From Microbacterium sp. SORGH_AS_1204 (lineage in GTDB: Bacteria; Actinomycetota; Actinomycetes; Actinomycetales; Microbacteriaceae), in contig NZ_JAUTBD010000001.1 in NCBI RefSeq assembly GCF_030818935.1, forward strand, positions 3,410,001-3,474,000: DNA of 64,000 bases, given 5' to 3'. The first letter of the stretch is position 1. Each line of letters opens with the position of its first letter. A program made the translations under genes and the position numbers. Under the pieces are notes generated by a model. It did no database searches. It worked only from the letters and a program-made list of their open reading frames with translations, and had not been told where the DNA came from. Of the stretch, positions 35,380 to 43,655 are shown one piece after another.

Positions 35380-35769
35380 CACAGCACTCGCTTTCGCTGA
35401 GGGGCGCTCGCGCCCGAAATGGTCAGATCCACCCGCGAGATCTCTCGACCGAACAAGCGGGTCAACCGCGACTTCAGTTCCCCCCTGAGCCACCCGGGCG
35501 GCCTCCAGCACGGGCGTCGCGGCGCGCACGGCCTCGGTGTCGTCGAGGCGCGGTACGGGGAACGGCGTGGTCACGCGCACGGCGGCGGTGTCACGGGCCG
35601 AGACGATCTCGACGTGCACGCTCGTGGCATCCACCCCGATCACCTCGGCCGCAGCCCGCTCCGCCGTCTTCTGCAGCACACGGTCCGCGATGTTCACCCG
35701 ACCGGCGGGGAGGCCGGGGCCGGCAACCGTACGGCTGCCGACCCCGGGCGAAGCGGTGACGGTGGTCAC
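35379..35769 (-). pseudogene. Asp23-like envelope stress gene, frameshifted in a G6 run
   Basis: The gene starts at the ATG at 35769 (MTTVTASPGVGSRTV) and is Asp23-like through VNIADRVLQKTAERAAAEV and VHVEIVSARDTAAVRV. At the six-G run (plus-strand C6, 35480-35485) the apparent frame turns into unlikely sequence that joins the DUF6286 gene. With five Gs the frame continues as LKSRLTRLFGREISRVDLTI and stops at TGA 35381-35379, just over the ATG of DUF6286, giving a normal protein of 129 residues. The extra G is either a sequencing error, a real mutation or a slippage switch. In the operon it sits between the DUF2273-like and DUF6286 genes with ATGA overlaps. Confidence 0.75.
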
Positions 35770-35954
35770 GATGTGCTCCGACCCTTGAAGGCGTTGACGA
35801 TGTTGCCGAAGTCGAGCTCACCCGCCGTGATGCGGGCGACGACCACGCCGATCGCCATGAACAGGGCCACGAGCACGAAGCCCCAGAATCCGAAGATCAG
35901 GGCGCTGAGGGCCAGAACGAGACCGACCAGGGCGCCCTTCGTCGTGGCGCTCAC
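35766..35954 (-). CDS. Small DUF2273-like membrane protein
   Basis: A 62-residue protein with two closely spaced helices (about 7-25 and 28-43) and a short soluble tail GELDFGNIVNAFKGRSTS. DUF2273 proteins of this size and shape are regular partners of Asp23 in Gram-positive stress operons. It overlaps its neighbours on both sides by ATGA-type junctions. Confidence 0.75.
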   Translation of the reverse strand: MSATTKGALVGLVLALSALIFGFWGFVLVALFMAIGVVVARITAGELDFGNIVNAFKGRSTS

Positions 35955-36424
35955 TGGACGCGCTTTTCGTTGCTGTCGTCGTTGTTGTCGTCACCCGGGA
36001 TGTGGACGTCGTTCACATCGACGTTGACCTCGACGACCTCGAGACCGACGAGACGGTTGATGGCACCGGCGACGCGGGCGCGCACCTGGTCGGCGACCTC
36101 CTGGATGGGGGCGCCGTACTCGACGACGACGGTGATGTCGGCCGCTGCCTGAGTCTCGCCGACCTCGACCTTGACACCCTGCGTCAGGTCGGTGGCGTTG
36201 ATGGCGTCACGGATCGCACCGAGCGCGCGGGCTCCGCCGCCGCCGAGCGCGTACACACCGGCGACCTCGCGAGCCGCGATACCGGCGACCTTGGCGACGA
36301 CGCCCTCGGCGATCGTGGTCTTGCCCTCGGTCTGGGCCTCCGCACCGCGGGCGCCCAGGGGACGGTTCACGCGCGATGCCGCCTGGGGGACGTTCTGGGC
36401 GGCGGGGGTGGTGTTCTCAGCCAT
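35951..36424 (-). CDS. Asp23/Gls24 family envelope stress protein
   Basis: The 157-residue protein has a disordered N-terminus (1-35), then a standard Asp23 domain: TTIAEGVVAKVAGIAAREVAG, VYALGGGGARALGAIRDAIN, ADITVVVEYGAPIQEVADQVR and VVEVNVDVNDVHIPGDD. It is first in the operon (36424 to 33129) and has GAAAGG about 8 nt before the ATG. Asp23 is the alkaline-shock and cell-wall stress marker in other Firmicutes and Actinobacteria; it is membrane-associated through AmaP. Regulation could not be read from the 427-bp upstream gap. Confidence 0.87.
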   Translation of the reverse strand: MAENTTPAAQNVPQAASRVNRPLGARGAEAQTEGKTTIAEGVVAKVAGIAAREVAGVYALGGGGARALGAIRDAINATDLTQGVKVEVGETQAAADITVVVEYGAPIQEVADQVRARVAGAINRLVGLEVVEVNVDVNDVHIPGDDNNDDSNEKRVQ

Positions 36425-36712
36425 GTCGATGCCTTTCAGAGTTCGTGACCCGGATGCTCCGGGGTAGGTGTTGCGACCTACATGACTAAGACGTACCGAA
36501 CGAGGTGAACGTCACGCCGGACTTGAAAAAGTTCGCGAGATCTGTATTCGCACGAATGGGTCGTGCCGATTCCCGAGGAAGCCGACGCGTAGTCGCGCTC
36601 CCGCGCCGGAACGATTCGCCGCCGCGGGAGGAGACCCGGGAACGGAGGATGCCACGCGGCCGGGCCATCCTCCCGTCGCCGAATCCCCTCCCTCCGCCAC
36701 GACCCCATCCCG

Positions 36713-36795
36713 CCGACCCCATGTCGGCGCACTGATGCCGCCGACCCGATCCCCCGACCCGATCCCCCGACCCGAGGTCGCCGACCCGATGTCGG
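36713..36795. repeat. 13-14 bp tandem repeat upstream of fdhD
   Basis: The word CCGACCCGA recurs at 36741, 36754, 36767 and 36781 (periods 13, 13, 14), with a degenerate start at 36713 (CCGACCCC). Variants end in TCCC or TGTCGG. Confidence 0.65.
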
Positions 36796-36805
36796 CGGCC
36801 CGGCG

Positions 36806-36811
36806 TACGCT
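36806..36811 (+). promoter_or_regulatory. Leaderless -10 box ahead of the fdhD leader ORF
   Basis: TACGCT, then 6 nt, then the ATG at 36818. The transcript would begin at the leader ORF, not at fdhD. Confidence 0.5.
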
Positions 36812-36817
36812 TCCCCC

Positions 36818-36850
36818 ATGTCCCCCTTCCCCGCCGGAGCCGACGCCTGA
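36818..36850 (+). CDS. 10-codon leader ORF upstream of fdhD
   Basis: ATG at 36818 encodes MSPFPAGADA and stops at TGA 36848-36850, one base before the fdhD ATG at 36852. It is placed exactly as a leaderless start after a -10 box, and fdhD itself lacks a Shine-Dalgarno, so fdhD may be translated by re-initiation. Functional status is inference. Confidence 0.4.
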   Translation: MSPFPAGADA

Positions 36851-36851
36851 C

Positions 36852-37721
36852 ATGGGCCGCCTCACCACGTCCCGCCGCGTCACGCGCATCACGCTCGAGG
36901 GCGCGAACCGTCAGCGACCGGATGCCATCGCGGTCGAAGAACCGCTGGAGATCCGCGTCGGCGGCTCCCCGCTGTCCGTCACCATGCGCACGCCCGGGCA
37001 CGACGTCGAGCTGGCCGCCGGCTTCCTCGTCTCGGAGGGTGTGATCAGTCGCGGCGACCAGTTCGCCCGCGCGATCCACTGCGGCGGCCCGGGCACCGGT
37101 GGTGCCGACGGCAACACCTACAACGTGCTCGACCTGACCCTCGCACCGGGGGTGGCCCCACCCACCCCGCGATCCTTCTTCACGACGAGCTCGTGCGGGG
37201 TGTGCGGCACGGCATCCATCGACGCTGTCGAGAAGGTGTCGAGCTACGACGTGTCCTCCGACGACATCGAGGTCTCGGCGCACGACGTCGCCGCCTTCCC
37301 CGACCGCCTGCGCGAGCGGCAGAAGACGTTCGACAAGACCGGCGGCCTGCACGGCGCGGCGCTCTTCGACGTCGTGACGGGCGAGCTGCTGGTCGCCCGC
37401 GAAGACGTCGGCCGACACAACGCGGTCGACAAGGTCGTCGGTTGGGCCTTGCTGAACGACCGGCTCCCGCTGCGCGGAACCGTGCTGCAGGTGTCGGGCC
37501 GCGTGAGCTTCGAGCTGGTGCAGAAGGCCGTGATGGCCGGCATCCCGATCCTCTCCGCCGTGTCGGCGCCCTCGTCGCTCGCCATCGAGCTCGCCGAGCG
37601 CGCGGGGCTCACCCTCGCCGCGTTCGTGCGTGGCTCGAGCATGAACCTCTACACCCGCGCCGATCGCATTCGCGTTCCGTCCACAACCCCCGCAGCGACA
37701 GAGGTCGCGAGCGTACGCTGA
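36852..37721 (+). CDS. fdhD: Formate dehydrogenase accessory sulfurtransferase
   Basis: A 289-residue FdhD. The redox-active cysteine pair is in SSCGVCGTAS (about 115-119), preceded by EEPLEIRVGG and HDVELAAGFLVSEGVI and followed by TGGLHGAALFD, REDVGRHNAVDKVVG and LTLAAFVRGSSMNLYT. FdhD moves sulfur from a cysteine desulfurase to the molybdenum cofactor and is needed by formate dehydrogenases. It lies 50 bp before the molybdopterin oxidoreductase gene on the same strand, so the two are probably cotranscribed. Confidence 0.93.
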   Translation: MGRLTTSRRVTRITLEGANRQRPDAIAVEEPLEIRVGGSPLSVTMRTPGHDVELAAGFLVSEGVISRGDQFARAIHCGGPGTGGADGNTYNVLDLTLAPGVAPPTPRSFFTTSSCGVCGTASIDAVEKVSSYDVSSDDIEVSAHDVAAFPDRLRERQKTFDKTGGLHGAALFDVVTGELLVAREDVGRHNAVDKVVGWALLNDRLPLRGTVLQVSGRVSFELVQKAVMAGIPILSAVSAPSSLAIELAERAGLTLAAFVRGSSMNLYTRADRIRVPSTTPAATEVASVR

Positions 37722-37771
37722 CCACGGCCGGATGCCACGAGCCCGGCGCCACGACCATCGGAGGGTCAAAG

Positions 37772-40093
37772 ATGGGTGAGTCCTTCGGACTGATGACCGA
37801 GAAGCCGCGCCAGGGGGGCCTCGGCCCGCGGGTCGACGGCGACTGGTCGAGCACGGGCGCTTACGAGCACCCGGCGGCCGGCTGGGGCGCCGCGCTGACC
37901 GTCGGCAAGGTGCTGCTCGAGCAGCGTCAGCCGGTCGCGGGCACCAAGGCGATGTTCACGATGAACCACCCCAAGAGCGGCTTCGACTGCCCCGGCTGCG
38001 CGTGGCCCGACGACAAGGGCGTCGCCCTCGACATCTGCGAGAACGGCATCAAGCACGTCACGTGGGAGATGACGCACAAGCGCGTGGGCAAGGAATTCTT
38101 CGCCGAGCACTCGGTGAGTGAGCTGTCGCAGTGGAGCGACTTCGAGCTCGAAGACGCCGGGCGCCTCGTCGGCCCGATGGTCTACGACGCCGCGACCGAC
38201 CATTACGTCCCCATCTCGTGGAACGACGCGTTCCGCCTCATCGCGCAGCACATCACGGCCCTCGATTCCCCCGATCAGGCGGCTTTCTACACGTCCGGTC
38301 GGTTGAGCAACGAAGCGTCGTTCCTCTACCAGCTGTTCGCGCGCGAGCTCGGGACGAACAACCTCCCCGACTGCTCGAACATGTGCCACGAGGGCTCCGG
38401 CCGCGGGCTCACGGCATCGCTCGCCACCGGCAAGGGCACCGCCGACCTCGAGGACTGGGAGAGCTGCGACGCCCTCTTCGTCCTCGGCGTGAATGCCGCT
38501 TCGAACGCCCCGCGCATGCTCACCAGCCTTGCCGAGGCAATTGACCGGGGCGCGCAGGTCGTGCACGTGAATCCGCTCCGCGAGGTCGCCGGCACCCGCA
38601 CGATCGTCCCGCACGAGATCGTCGACATGGCGACCTTCCACTCCACCCCGACCAGCACGATGAACCTGCAGGTGCGGCCGGGCGGCGACCTCGCGCTCGT
38701 CCGCGGCATGGCGAAGGTCGTCTTCGAGGCGTCCGAGGCCGACCCGACCGCCCTCGACCAGGCGTTCCTCGACGAGTACACGACGGGGCTCGACGACTAT
38801 CGCTCCCTCGTCGAGGCGACGACCTGGGACGAGCTGGTCGAGCAGGCCGGTCTGACCGCGGCCGAGATCCGCGCCGCCGCCGAGGTGTACCTCGCCTCGA
38901 AAGCCTGCGTCATCAGCTGGTGCCTCGGCGTCAGCCAGCACCAGCACGGCGTCGACACCGTGCGCGAGATCGTCAACCTGCTCCTGCTGCGCGGCAACGT
39001 CGGACGCAAGGGCACGGGCCCTTCACCCGTGCGCGGCCACAGCAATGTGCAGGGCAACCGCACCTGCGGCATCAACCACAAGCCCACCGAAGAGTGGCTG
39101 GCGAAGCTCGACGAGGTGTGCGGCATCACCTCGCCCCGCGAGCCCGGCCTCGACACCGTGCACACGGTGGCGGCACTGCACCGGGGCGACCTCAAGGTCT
39201 TCCTCGGCATGGGGGGCAACTTCGTGCGGGCCGCTCCCGACACCGCGCTCACCGCCGAGGGCATGAGTCGGTGCGAGCTGACCGCCCACGTGAGCACCAA
39301 GCTCAACCGCAGCCACCTCACCCATGGCAAGCAGGCGCTGATCCTCCCCTGCCTCGGCCGCACCGAGCGCGACGAGCAAGAGAGCGGGCCGCAGTCGATC
39401 TCGACCGAGGATGCCATGAGCTCGGTCATGCTCTCGCTCGGCTCCCGCAAGCCCGCGTCGCCGCACCTGCTCAGCGAGCCCGAGATCATCGCGAGGATCG
39501 CCCGGGCGACCATGCCCGATTCGGCGACGCCGTGGGAGTGGTACGTCGGCGACTACGACCGCATCCGCGACACGATGGCGAAGGTGCTGCCGGGTTTCGA
39601 GGGCTTCAATGAGCTCGTGCGACAGCACTACGGCTTCCGCATCCCGCAGCCCGCGCGCGAGCGCGACTTCCGCACGCCCTCGGGCAAGGCGGAGTTCTCG
39701 CAGGCTGCGTTGCCCAACGTCATTCCCGAAGAGGCCGATGTGCTGGTGCTGCAGACCATGCGGTCGCACGATCAGTGGAACACAACGATCTACTCGGCCG
39801 ACGACCGCTACCGGGGCGTGCGCAACATCCGCGAACTGGTGTTCATGAACCGGCGGGACATGAAGGAGCGCGGTATCGCAGAGGGCGACCTCGTCGATAT
39901 CGTGGCGACCTCGCGCGACGGCTCGGTACGCAGTGTCACCGCGTTCCGCGCGCTGGAGTACGACACCCCTCGCGGGAGCGCGGCCGGCTACTTCCCGGAG
40001 ATGAACGTGCTGCTCGGGCCCGACGACTACAGCCGCCAGAGCGATCAGCCGCTGATGAAAGACATCCGGGTGCGCATCGCGAAGACCGCCTGA
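37772..40093 (+). CDS. FdhF/YdeP family molybdopterin oxidoreductase
   Basis: The 773-residue protein matches the YdeP-type formate dehydrogenase alpha-subunit family. It lacks the N-terminal [4Fe-4S] ferredoxin-like insert of classical FdhF and has GFDCPGCAWPDD (72-80) instead. DCSNMCHEGSGRG (near 204) supplies the likely molybdenum-side cysteine. Further family pieces are SWCLGVSQHQHGVDTVREIV, MGGNFVRAAPD, THGKQALILPCLGRTERDEQ and the C-terminal cofactor domain with SAGYFPEMN-like GSAAGYFPEMN. GGAGGG precedes the ATG at 37772. Substrate is not certain: formate is usual by context with fdhD, but the E. coli homologue is linked to acid resistance. Confidence 0.87.
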   Translation: MGESFGLMTEKPRQGGLGPRVDGDWSSTGAYEHPAAGWGAALTVGKVLLEQRQPVAGTKAMFTMNHPKSGFDCPGCAWPDDKGVALDICENGIKHVTWEMTHKRVGKEFFAEHSVSELSQWSDFELEDAGRLVGPMVYDAATDHYVPISWNDAFRLIAQHITALDSPDQAAFYTSGRLSNEASFLYQLFARELGTNNLPDCSNMCHEGSGRGLTASLATGKGTADLEDWESCDALFVLGVNAASNAPRMLTSLAEAIDRGAQVVHVNPLREVAGTRTIVPHEIVDMATFHSTPTSTMNLQVRPGGDLALVRGMAKVVFEASEADPTALDQAFLDEYTTGLDDYRSLVEATTWDELVEQAGLTAAEIRAAAEVYLASKACVISWCLGVSQHQHGVDTVREIVNLLLLRGNVGRKGTGPSPVRGHSNVQGNRTCGINHKPTEEWLAKLDEVCGITSPREPGLDTVHTVAALHRGDLKVFLGMGGNFVRAAPDTALTAEGMSRCELTAHVSTKLNRSHLTHGKQALILPCLGRTERDEQESGPQSISTEDAMSSVMLSLGSRKPASPHLLSEPEIIARIARATMPDSATPWEWYVGDYDRIRDTMAKVLPGFEGFNELVRQHYGFRIPQPARERDFRTPSGKAEFSQAALPNVIPEEADVLVLQTMRSHDQWNTTIYSADDRYRGVRNIRELVFMNRRDMKERGIAEGDLVDIVATSRDGSVRSVTAFRALEYDTPRGSAAGYFPEMNVLLGPDDYSRQSDQPLMKDIRVRIAKTA

Positions 40094-40123
40094 CGCTGAC
40101 GCCGGGGGGCGGCGGGGGCACCG

Positions 40124-40194
40124 GATCCGGACGGGTGCAACAGATTCGGAGCGTTCGCACCGCGGCATCCGAATCTGTTTCCTTACTCCGAATC
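40124..40194. repeat. Nested dyad element A (convergent intergenic)
   Basis: The word GATYCGGA occurs at 40124-40131 and 40143-40150 (11 bp apart). After 17 bp the inverted word TCCGAATC occurs at 40168-40175 and 40187-40194 (11 bp apart). The inner arms extend to 12 bp, AACAGATTCGGA pairing with TCCGAATCTGTT. It begins 30 nt after the oxidoreductase stop in a convergent gap (40094-40369) and may be a bidirectional terminator. The geometry is identical to 48886-48956. Confidence 0.8.
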
Positions 40195-40369
40195 CGTTCC
40201 ACGGCCGCCATGGGCCCCGGGTCCCGCGCCGTGCACGGCGCCGCGGGCCGCCACGAACCCGGGCCGCCACAGGCCCCGCGCCGTAAACCCGGCCCGCCAC
40301 GAGCCCCGGGCCGCCACAGGCCCCGGGCCCTGCACCGCGCCGCGCGGCGGGCGCGGCCACGAACACCGG

Positions 40370-41206
40370 TCAGCCGGCGATCCCGCCGAAGGTGCCCGTG
40401 ATCGACTCCGTTCCCTGTTCGGTCAACGACGTCAGCACGAATTCCAGGGGCGCCCCCGCAATGCTCGCCGAAGCCATCTGCGGGGCGCTCAACCGCGCCT
40501 CGAGCTGCACCGCCTCGTCGGGTGTCAGGTGGGCGACGTAGAACGTCGGCTGATTGGGCCCCGCCGTGGGTGCTTCGAGGAGCACCTCGGCATCCGGATA
40601 ATCCCGGGCGACCGAGACGACCTCGCGCACGCCGTCCAGCGTCGTGAACGCGGGCACGTAGACGAGTCGGAAACGCTCGCGCAACGACGGCACCGTGAAC
40701 GTGCCCCCGTCGGCGAACAGCGTCGTCGAGGAGAGGGCGGTGATGAGCGGCTCGACGTCGTCGAGGGTCGCCGCCTCCGCGGACGGCCAGCCCAGACCCG
40801 CGAAGATCCCGCTGGCTCCCGGCACGGCCGCCGCCTCGAGAACGCCGGCGAGCGCGTCAACGGTTCCGCCGGGCTGCAGCGTGAACTGCCACTTGGGGGT
40901 CGCCGTGACCTCGGGGTCGAGCTGCACCGCGGACGGGTCGTCGGCACGCAGGGTGAGTTCGCGTTGCGTCTGCGTCGCGGCATCCTGCACCCGACCGGCG
41001 AAGTCCTGGACGGCGTCGTCCGCCGCCGCGGCATCGACCGTGATCGAAAGCGGCCCGTCGGCGGGCTCGCACGTCACGACGACCGGGTCTGCGCAGAGTG
41101 CGTCGAACGGGTTCTCCGTGGAGCCCGTACAGCCCACCGTGACGAGCACGAGCCCCGTGCAGACGATGCCGGAGACGAAGCGGGAGGAAAGGCGCATACC
41201 GGCCAT
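40370..41206 (-). CDS. Predicted lipoprotein of unknown function
   Basis: A 278-residue secreted protein with a lipoprotein signal: basic MRLSSRF, hydrophobic segment and lipobox TVGC with cysteine 26 (counted from 41206; the ATG at 41197 is equally good). The mature part contains beta-rich segments (PKWQFTLQPGGTVDALAGVL, FRLVYVPAFTTLDGVREVVS, PTFYVAHLTPDEAVQLEARL). I do not recognise a family. It is transcribed alone and convergent with the molybdopterin oxidoreductase gene. Confidence 0.7.
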   Translation of the reverse strand: MAGMRLSSRFVSGIVCTGLVLVTVGCTGSTENPFDALCADPVVVTCEPADGPLSITVDAAAADDAVQDFAGRVQDAATQTQRELTLRADDPSAVQLDPEVTATPKWQFTLQPGGTVDALAGVLEAAAVPGASGIFAGLGWPSAEAATLDDVEPLITALSSTTLFADGGTFTVPSLRERFRLVYVPAFTTLDGVREVVSVARDYPDAEVLLEAPTAGPNQPTFYVAHLTPDEAVQLEARLSAPQMASASIAGAPLEFVLTSLTEQGTESITGTFGGIAG

Positions 41207-41562
41207 CCCACCACGAGCCCCGACCGGGCCGGAATCAGGCGCCGCGACGCCGCGCCCACGTCGGCGCGCGCTCAGGCCTCGGCCCGACGCCGATCACAGG
41301 GCCGGGATCACGTTCAGCACCGGGACCGCGCAGGAGGATGCCGACGGCCCGGGGCAGCATGACGGCGGTGCGCCCCGCGAGCACCGGCGCGACGACGCGC
41401 GCGTGCACGATCCCCTACTGAGTCTGGATGACGACGGTCGGGAACATCCGAAGCGTCCGACCGTCGGGGTGGCGACGGGATGCCCCGCCGCCGCCCGTCA
41501 ACCCGGCTGACGGCCGATGCCGACGGAGCCCACCGTGAGACCTTCCCGACGAAGGAGGACCC
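41207..41562. other. Divergent intergenic region
   Basis: No gene seen in 356 bp. It separates the lipoprotein gene from the DUF1264 gene and carries a hairpin at 41433-41465. A TACTGA near 41415 could be a -10 box, which would put the hairpin inside a long 5' leader. Confidence 0.45.
41433..41465 (+). promoter_or_regulatory. Leader hairpin upstream of the DUF1264 gene
   Basis: Perfect 9-bp arms GACGGTCGG (41433-41441) and CCGACCGTC (41457-41465) enclose 15 nt, about 98 nt before the GTG start. Operator or leader structure; not distinguishable from sequence. Confidence 0.45.
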
Positions 41563-42276
41563 GTGACCAAGAACCGCCAGAGCCCCCTGAACGCCGCCGG
41601 AGAACGTAAGAGCGTGGGCCTCGCCGCTCTGGAGAAGGGCGCCGATCTCTTGCAGAGCACCGCACCGCTGAAGCACTTCGACGTCTACGTGTGCGGCTTC
41701 CACCCCGCGCTCGACGATCCGTCGATGCAGATGGAGGCCCACCACTACTGCCGCGTCGTCAACGACGACTTCATCCAAGCCACCCTGTTCGACGGGAACA
41801 CCCCGGATGCCAACCTCATCGGCATCGAATACATCGTGTCCGAGCGGGTGTTCGAGACGTTGCCCGAGGAGGAGCAGGAGTACTGGCATCCCCACAACTA
41901 CGAGATTCTGGGCGGCTCCCTCATCGCACCCGGACTCCCCGCCGCGGCGGAGAAAGCCCTGATGAAGCGGCTGATGAACAGCTACGGCAAGACGTGGCAC
42001 ACCTGGCACACGGGTCGTCACGACCTCGGCGGCGGGCACTCGTTGCCTCTCGGCGAACCGAAGCTGATGTGGTCGTTCAACCGCGACGGCGAGGCCGATC
42101 CTCGCTTGGAGGCGCACCGTGCCGAGGCGATGGATCTCGACCCCGCGAAGACCCGGGCTCGCCGCGCCGATCTCGCCGCCGACGCCCACCCGCAGCGCGG
42201 CGTGGACCGGCTCCGTCATCACTTCCCGGGATCGTCCCCGGTCGAGGGTGTGCGCGATCTCGCACACGACGACTGA
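41563..42276 (+). CDS. DUF1264 (OBAP-like) protein
   Basis: The 237-residue protein matches DUF1264, known from plant oil-body-associated proteins and bacterial relatives of unknown role. Diagnostic parts are KHFDVYVCGFHPAL, the HHYCRVVNDDFIQA stretch, NLIGIEYIVSERVFETLP, EYWHPHNYEILGG, NSYGKTWHTWHTG and LPLGEPKLMWSFN. GTG start at 41563 has GAAGGAGG about 6 nt upstream. The C-terminal 60 residues extend beyond the family and overlap the convergent glycerate kinase gene by 58 bp, so the stop region is shared in antisense. Confidence 0.87.
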   Translation: MTKNRQSPLNAAGERKSVGLAALEKGADLLQSTAPLKHFDVYVCGFHPALDDPSMQMEAHHYCRVVNDDFIQATLFDGNTPDANLIGIEYIVSERVFETLPEEEQEYWHPHNYEILGGSLIAPGLPAAAEKALMKRLMNSYGKTWHTWHTGRHDLGGGHSLPLGEPKLMWSFNRDGEADPRLEAHRAEAMDLDPAKTRARRADLAADAHPQRGVDRLRHHFPGSSPVEGVRDLAHDD

Positions 42277-43274
42277 CGCCCGACATCTGTCGAGGCCAGA
42301 ACGTGCGCCGTCGCCACGCGGACCGCGTCCGCCGCGTGCTGAAGAGAACGATCGATGCCGACGACGTCGGCGACGGCCGTGATGCCCGGACCGCGTGCAT
42401 CGCGCGCGACGACGCCCGCGACGACCAGGGCCGGCACGCCATGGGCCGCGGCGAGCGCGAGCACGTGACCCGGCCCCTTCCCCGCCTGCGTCGTCGCGTC
42501 GAAGGCCCCCTCACCCGTCAGCACGAGGTCGGCTGCGGAGACCGCGGCGACGAGGCCGAGGGCGTCGGCGATGTACGCCGCCCCATCGACGAGGTCGGCG
42601 CCCGCGGCGAACAGTGCGCCCGAGAGCCCCCCTGCGGCGCCCGTGCGCGGTGTTGTCCGCACGTCGCGACCGAAACGGTGGGCCCAGTCCGTGGCATCCG
42701 TCTCCAAGCGGGCCGTGAGGCGCGCCACCATGGGACCGTCGGCCCCCTTCTGCGGTGCGAACACCCGCGCGGCCTCCGCGAACGTGACCGTCGTGTCGGT
42801 GAGCACCACGACCCGGCCCGCGGGGAACGGCACGCGGTCTCCCAGCGCCTTGATGGCTCCGCGCCCGCCGTCCGTCATCGCCGAGCCGCCCATGCCGACC
42901 AGCACCCGGGCCGCGCCGGCGTCGAGGGCGAGCGCGATGAGCTCGCCGACGCCGCGGCTCGTGGCGCTCCACGGATCGTTGCCCTCGGCACCCCCGGCGA
43001 GCACGAGCCCGGATGCCGCTGCCGACTCGATCACGGCCAGGTCGCCGTCGAAGCGCCAGCCGGCGTCGACCGGGCGCCCGAGCGGACCGATCACCGTGTC
43101 GCGGCGGTTCGACCCGCCGAGGGCGTCGAGCGTGCCGTCGCCGCCGTCCGCCATCGGAATCACGGTGATGACGGCGTCAGCCCACCGCTTGCGGACGGCC
43201 GCGGCCATGGCATCCGCCGCTGCTCGCGCGGTCAGGGTGCCCTTGAACTTGTCGGGGGCGATGACGATCTGCAA
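42219..43274 (-). CDS. Glycerate kinase
   Basis: A 351-residue type I glycerate kinase. The N-terminus IVIAPDKFKGTLTA is the family signature, followed by PMADGGDGTLDALG, GGSAMTDGGRGAIKALGD and DLVLTGEGAFDATTQAGKGP. It phosphorylates glycerate at carbon 2, feeding glycolysis. The start is TTG at 43274 with GGAAGG upstream; the alignment to the family begins at the very next residue. The last 20 codons overlap the DUF1264 gene on the other strand and read as a non-conserved tail, so an earlier stop in the ancestor is possible. Confidence 0.9.
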   Translation of the reverse strand: MQIVIAPDKFKGTLTARAAADAMAAAVRKRWADAVITVIPMADGGDGTLDALGGSNRRDTVIGPLGRPVDAGWRFDGDLAVIESAAASGLVLAGGAEGNDPWSATSRGVGELIALALDAGAARVLVGMGGSAMTDGGRGAIKALGDRVPFPAGRVVVLTDTTVTFAEAARVFAPQKGADGPMVARLTARLETDATDWAHRFGRDVRTTPRTGAAGGLSGALFAAGADLVDGAAYIADALGLVAAVSAADLVLTGEGAFDATTQAGKGPGHVLALAAAHGVPALVVAGVVARDARGPGITAVADVVGIDRSLQHAADAVRVATAHVLASTDVGRQSSCARSRTPSTGDDPGK

Positions 43275-43382
43275 GGGCCGTCCTTCCCGTTCGGGATGAG
43301 CGCTGACCAGCCTACGTCGGCACCGGAGATACGGGAGGGCGCTCCGGCCGCCACCGCAGGGCGACGACCGGAGCGGTTCTTG

Positions 43383-43655
43383 CTACGACGCGGTCGTCTC
43401 GCGACGACGACGTGTCCGTACCCACTTGAGACAGCCGTACACGCTGATCAGCAGCCAGAACCCCTCGATCACGACGGACGCGAGGTTCCAGTGCGCGGCC
43501 AGCGAGACCAGCACCAGCACGGAGGCGACGGCGTTCAGCAGGGAGTAGCGCAACTGGTCGACGCGCACGCGGCCGATCTGCAGCAGCAGATAGGTGACGA
43601 CGACGAGCGCGACGCCGACGAGGCCGATAATGTTCGCGAGCTCGGTTGAAGACAT
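43383..43655 (-). CDS. CBU_0592-like small membrane protein
   Basis: A 90-residue protein with three hydrophobic segments (ANIIGLVGVALVVVTYLLLQ, YSLLNAVASVLVLVSLA, ASVVIEGFWLLISVYGCLK) and a basic C-terminus, matching the CBU_0592 family of small membrane proteins. AAAAGGA precedes the ATG at 43655. Function unknown. It diverges from purL. Confidence 0.8.
   Translation of the reverse strand: MSSTELANIIGLVGVALVVVTYLLLQIGRVRVDQLRYSLLNAVASVLVLVSLAAHWNLASVVIEGFWLLISVYGCLKWVRTRRRRETTAS

Larger units (their letters stand above)
36425..36851. other. Divergent intergenic region with short repeats
   Basis: No full-length gene in 427 bp. It holds the promoter of the Asp23 operon (not resolved), a hairpin with arms GGAGGAT (36644-36650) and ATCCTCC (36667-36673) that is distantly like repeat R1, a 13-14 bp tandem repeat, and the fdhD leader ORF. 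Confidence 0.6.

Noticed and set aside
34801-35769. A single 322-residue protein spanning Asp23-like and DUF6286 parts
   Set aside because: The junction segment is not protein-like, and one base less in the G6 run gives a better ending with a stop that overlaps the DUF6286 start.
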